Positions 61,421-64,000 of a stretch of 64,000 nucleotides of DNA are shown here, one piece after another. Position 1 is the stretch's first letter, and each line of letters starts with the position of its first letter. The notes under the pieces were generated by a model. The model saw nothing but the letters and a program-made list of their open reading frames with translations, was not told the DNA's origin and searched no databases. This DNA comes from Muribaculaceae bacterium Isolate-037 (Harlan) (lineage in GTDB: Bacteria > Bacteroidota > Bacteroidia > Bacteroidales > Muribaculaceae): positions 124,001 to 188,000 of the forward strand of contig RIAZ01000003.1 in NCBI GenBank assembly GCA_003762615.1. The letters run 5' to 3'. The translations under genes and the position numbers were made by a program.

Positions 61421-62848
61421 TTATTGGGGGTTTAATATTTGTTCTATGTTATCGGGTATCTCTATTTCGTTGTAGTCAAACCAACAGCGCATTAGAAACA
61501 TATCGCGCCAGTCCGGGGAGCAACCAATATCGAGCTTGATTTCCTCTTTGGGCTTTAATTGGAGCTTGCCATCGCTATCGCCTTTCCACGTTTGCAGTTG
61601 TTCAAGCTCTCGGATAATCTGCTCACGTTCCCCTTGACTCACTAAGTCCTCATCAATGCCTACCTCATTGGCGTTAATATGTTCAGCCAGCTTGTAGCCA
61701 CATTGCGTTTGTAGGTTTCGGTAGTTCTCGCCATTGAAAGCGATAGAGCCATTAACAAAGCCGTTAATGTCGCAATTATCTACCACGCCACCGCCCACGC
61801 CGTCCTCATCGACAATGCAACGGTGATTAGGTACACGATACTTGCGCTGCTTGGTTGTTATCCATAGCTGAATATCCGTTAGCTTGCTCTGTGGCATACA
61901 AATCTTGTCTATGATATGATAGCCATCCCACACAGCCAAACGCGCACAGTCGGCACCGAAACGCGCAATATCGCCCGTTATGTAATACTTGCCCGTGCGG
62001 ATAGAGAGCTTGTTGCCGAATATCGCGCAAATGTCATCATACGAGCAAAGGGCGTTGGGGTTATCATCGTAATCCCAATTACCCTTAAATAGTCGCTCAA
62101 ATTTAACCTTGTCGCTTGTGCTGCGTAAGCCCTCTATATAGCCGGGGTCTATGTATGGATTTTCTTGCACCAAACAAGCGATATAGTAGCGATACGCCTC
62201 AAGCTGATTGGTCTTATAGGGCTTGTAGAAAATATCATACATCCAGTTCTTTTTGGGATTGCAAGTGATAAAGATTTTTCGCATTAACCCATACTCCAAA
62301 TTCATGTGGCGGCCGACACGGGTTTTAAGTGTGTCGTATGCTCCAAAGTTCACCTCTCCACCCTCTTCAATCCAACCGCCGGTAAACTCAATAGAGCCGT
62401 AGCGTTCATATAGAGGGTCAGAGGGTTTATATTGCAAGTCCAGAAAGTCAATGCGTGAGCCATTGAAAAACTGAATGTAATTGAGCTGTCCGTTGAAAGT
62501 GAAAAGGTCATCGGTGCAACCATACATCGCGCAAACTTTTTTGAACGTGATATAGGTTGATTGTGTGATACGCTTTAACTCGGCTCGACCGATAAACCAT
62601 TTCGTACCCGGATAAGCAAGACACATAAAAAGCAACCACGCGGCACCCGTCCACGACTTAGCACCGCCGGCGGCTCCACCATACAGCACCTCAACGTGTT
62701 CGTTGTCGGTTAGTATCTGGAGAGCTTGCCCTTGCTTTTCGTGCCTTTTGCCATCTCGACAAGTGATAAAGTCGAAACAACCGCGCTTGAACAATTCAAC
62801 TTTGACTGCAAGCGACAAAGGCATGGATAGTGTCTTAGTTCGCGCCAT
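61421..62848 (-). CDS. Terminase large subunit
   Basis: This 475-aa packaging motor pumps DNA into the head and cuts the concatemer. The ATPase has Walker A GGAAGGAKS at residues 57-65 and acidic residues in GGWIEEGGEV as Walker B. The nuclease domain has Asp in GDIARFGAD, a second Asp in VDEDGVGGG and later acidic residues. Its start overlaps the small terminase gene by 14 bp. Confidence 0.95.
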   Translation of the reverse strand: MARTKTLSMPLSLAVKVELFKRGCFDFITCRDGKRHEKQGQALQILTDNEHVEVLYGGAAGGAKSWTGAAWLLFMCLAYPGTKWFIGRAELKRITQSTYITFKKVCAMYGCTDDLFTFNGQLNYIQFFNGSRIDFLDLQYKPSDPLYERYGSIEFTGGWIEEGGEVNFGAYDTLKTRVGRHMNLEYGLMRKIFITCNPKKNWMYDIFYKPYKTNQLEAYRYYIACLVQENPYIDPGYIEGLRSTSDKVKFERLFKGNWDYDDNPNALCSYDDICAIFGNKLSIRTGKYYITGDIARFGADCARLAVWDGYHIIDKICMPQSKLTDIQLWITTKQRKYRVPNHRCIVDEDGVGGGVVDNCDINGFVNGSIAFNGENYRNLQTQCGYKLAEHINANEVGIDEDLVSQGEREQIIRELEQLQTWKGDSDGKLQLKPKEEIKLDIGCSPDWRDMFLMRCWFDYNEIEIPDNIEQILNPQ

Positions 62849-63320
62849 TGTTGCCTGCCTTGATTTTGTCTAAGAGTGCATTGTATTGTATAAGCTCATC
62901 GGTGGATAGTACCGACAAATCCACCGTATTTGTAACCTGCGCATTGATTTCCCCCTCAATGGTCTGCGTTGCCTTGCCGAATACTCGGTCAAAGAGCATT
63001 TCGATTGTGGACGTGCGCCCGTAGCGCATATCGGTGTTGATAGCCGATATAATGCTCAATACCCACATCGGAGTGTTGGGATTGGGCTTGTGCGGGTCCG
63101 TGGGGTCTTTCAACAGTGGCTCCAGCTCTGCGGGTGAGCTTTCGTAGATATGTTGGATAACTTTTAGAATTTCCTCTTTGCTGCTCTGGGGGTCAACTTT
63201 CTTGCCGGTGGTCTGACGTATGTAATTAAGCACGGAGAGCTTGCCACGCCCCTTTCTCTTGGGCTGGTTCTCGGACGTAAAGCGATTGCCTTTCTTATTT
63301 CCTTTTTCAAAGAGTGCCAT
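62835..63320 (-). CDS. Terminase small subunit-like protein
   Basis: This 161-aa protein lies directly before the large terminase. The N-terminal basic stretch (FEKGNKKGNRFTSENQPKRKGRGK) resembles the DUF5681 type of small terminase (from memory), followed by a helical domain and an acidic tail. It should bind the packaging-start site on phage DNA. The 14-bp overlap with the large subunit supports a pair. Confidence 0.8.
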   Translation of the reverse strand: MALFEKGNKKGNRFTSENQPKRKGRGKLSVLNYIRQTTGKKVDPQSSKEEILKVIQHIYESSPAELEPLLKDPTDPHKPNPNTPMWVLSIISAINTDMRYGRTSTIEMLFDRVFGKATQTIEGEINAQVTNTVDLSVLSTDELIQYNALLDKIKAGNNGAN

Positions 63321-63431
63321 TCGTTGTAATTCCGTTGTTTTTAATTCCCGTGTTTGTCAAACACACATAAACTGCAAAAGAAACCGGACAGCCGTTAAAC
63401 TGCCCGGCTCATTTACTCGGTGAACGTGTAG

Positions 63432-63656
63432 TTAGGCGTTAGCCTCCTGTGCTTGGTATTCACGCCATATCCACGCTACAAGGTCATCGCCAAAGTCGTA
63501 ATCATCGGGGTACTCATCAAGACGAGCCTCAGCTTTATCAATCACGCTTGATAGGTGTTTCTGCTGCTCATCGGTAGCACTCCACACCTCAATCTCGCCG
63601 TTGAGTTGCTGCTGGATAACAGCCTTTTCCTCGGTTGTAAATTCAATTCTTTTCAT
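63432..63656 (-). CDS. Hypothetical small acidic phage protein
   Basis: This 74-aa protein (MKRIEFTTEEKAVIQQQLNGEIE...) is very acidic and helical, with a C-terminal WIWREYQAQEA. It is not recognised. A 111-bp gap before the terminase gene holds no clear element. A DNA-mimic role is possible from its charge, but this is only a guess. Confidence 0.6.
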   Translation of the reverse strand: MKRIEFTTEEKAVIQQQLNGEIEVWSATDEQQKHLSSVIDKAEARLDEYPDDYDFGDDLVAWIWREYQAQEANA

Positions 63657-63673
63657 TTTCTTGTTGTATGTAG

Positions 63674-64000
63674 TTAGAGTTTATATTTCTTGCATATAGC
63701 TTTAACGCGGCGAGTGTACTTGTCGGATTTACCGTGTACTGCCTTAGTAACAGTTTCAGCCCAAAACTCGCTCACATTGGTACGAGCATATTTGCCATAG
63801 CCCGTTTTCTTTTTATCTCGCATCCACGAGCGGTAAAGAGAGCGGATTTCCTTGCCGGCTGCTCTTTGATTGGCACCGCTTAGATGTTCGTTCCATGTAG
63901 CGTGTGCAAGCTCATGTGTAACGGTGTGAGCCACGGGTTTATTGGTGCGCGTACTCCAACCGCTTGTATAATTGTCAGAGTGCGCCCTACCAACGGCCTT
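63674..64000 (-). CDS. HExxH zinc metallopeptidase-like protein, N-terminus outside the window
   Basis: The visible C-terminal 108 residues contain HTVTHELAHATWNEH, an HExxH zinc motif with a nearby His, followed by a basic helical region with KKTGYGKYARTNVSEFWAETV, where the Glu could be the third ligand. The frame is open to the window end (KAVGRAHSDNYTSGWSTRT...), so the start lies beyond 64000; the apparent GTG start at 63934 is internal. It could be a head-assembly protease, or the toxin part of another MuF-like protein. The family is not determined. Confidence 0.7.
   Translation of the reverse strand, partial: KAVGRAHSDNYTSGWSTRTNKPVAHTVTHELAHATWNEHLSGANQRAAGKEIRSLYRSWMRDKKKTGYGKYARTNVSEFWAETVTKAVHGKSDKYTRRVKAICKKYKL

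Larger units (their letters stand above)
27282..64000. mobile_element. Siphovirus-type prophage, left part, truncated by the window
   Basis: The region from the tRNA-Arg remnant to the window end carries terminase, portal, MuF, scaffold, capsid, connector, tail-tube, tape-measure, tail-tip, DGR and lysis genes in phage order, mostly on the - strand. Integrase, repressor and replication genes are not in view and should lie beyond 64000, together with the other attachment site. Structural genes look intact, which suggests a functional prophage, but three small non-structural genes appear broken. Confidence 0.93.

Overview
The window is from a gut Bacteroidales chromosome, most likely a Muribaculaceae-type organism. 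I base this on the SusC/SusD locus, the TAnnTTTG promoter boxes, the DUF177-rpmF-fabH-era-der gene order and a ruvB-flippase neighbourhood typical of the order. The family-level call is inference. The left 27.3 kb is host DNA. The right 36.7 kb is the left part of a long-tailed (siphovirus-type) prophage that runs past the window edge.

Host part. ruvB and a lipid-linked polysaccharide flippase gene (about 25-3881) are separated by a complete IS4-family element at 1119-2339 with 20-bp ends and a 9-bp target duplication. A terminator and a promoter box precede a nine-gene polysaccharide-utilisation locus, all on + (4127-22784): SusC, SusD, a DUF1735/F5-8C surface lipoprotein, an M60 (BT4244-like) mucin peptidase, GH27, GH110, GH2, a sialate O-acetylesterase-type esterase and GH36. 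Three families of alpha-galactosidase/alpha-N-acetylgalactosaminidase type plus an M60 peptidase suggest that the substrate is alpha-Gal- or alpha-GalNAc-capped mucin O-glycan (blood-group B/A or linear alpha-Gal). No regulator of the locus lies in the window. On the - strand follow der, era, fabH, rpmF and a DUF177 (YceD) gene, all essential or near-essential functions.

Junction. The 3-prime 46 nt of a tRNA-Arg(CCU) gene lie 18 bp upstream of the DUF177 gene, with no matching 5-prime half. This is the signature of an attachment site. The prophage edge carries a near-consensus outward promoter and several hairpins, so the phage may now supply transcription to the host ribosome/GTPase operon.

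Prophage, read right to left on the - strand. The order is: a truncated HExxH protein, small and large terminase, portal, a DUF6527-like protein, a MuF head protein fused to an ADP-ribosyltransferase, [a + strand island of small genes at 51974-56912 that includes an ADP-ribosylglycohydrolase], scaffold, decoration, major capsid, head-tail connectors, tail tube, a G/GT pair joined by a canonical -1 slippery heptamer, an 1827-aa tape measure, a LamG-Dit protein, a 1610-aa tail tip, and a diversity-generating retroelement (variable C-type-lectin-like tail protein, template repeat, reverse transcriptase). A lysis cassette ends at the attachment site.

The most interesting points are: (1) an intact DGR with 12 of 14 TR/VR mismatches at template adenines; (2) a virion-associated MuF-ART toxin or effector facing a phage-encoded ADP-ribosylglycohydrolase; (3) the -1 frameshift; (4) the outward promoter at the attachment site; and (5) three small phage genes that each appear broken by one base change.
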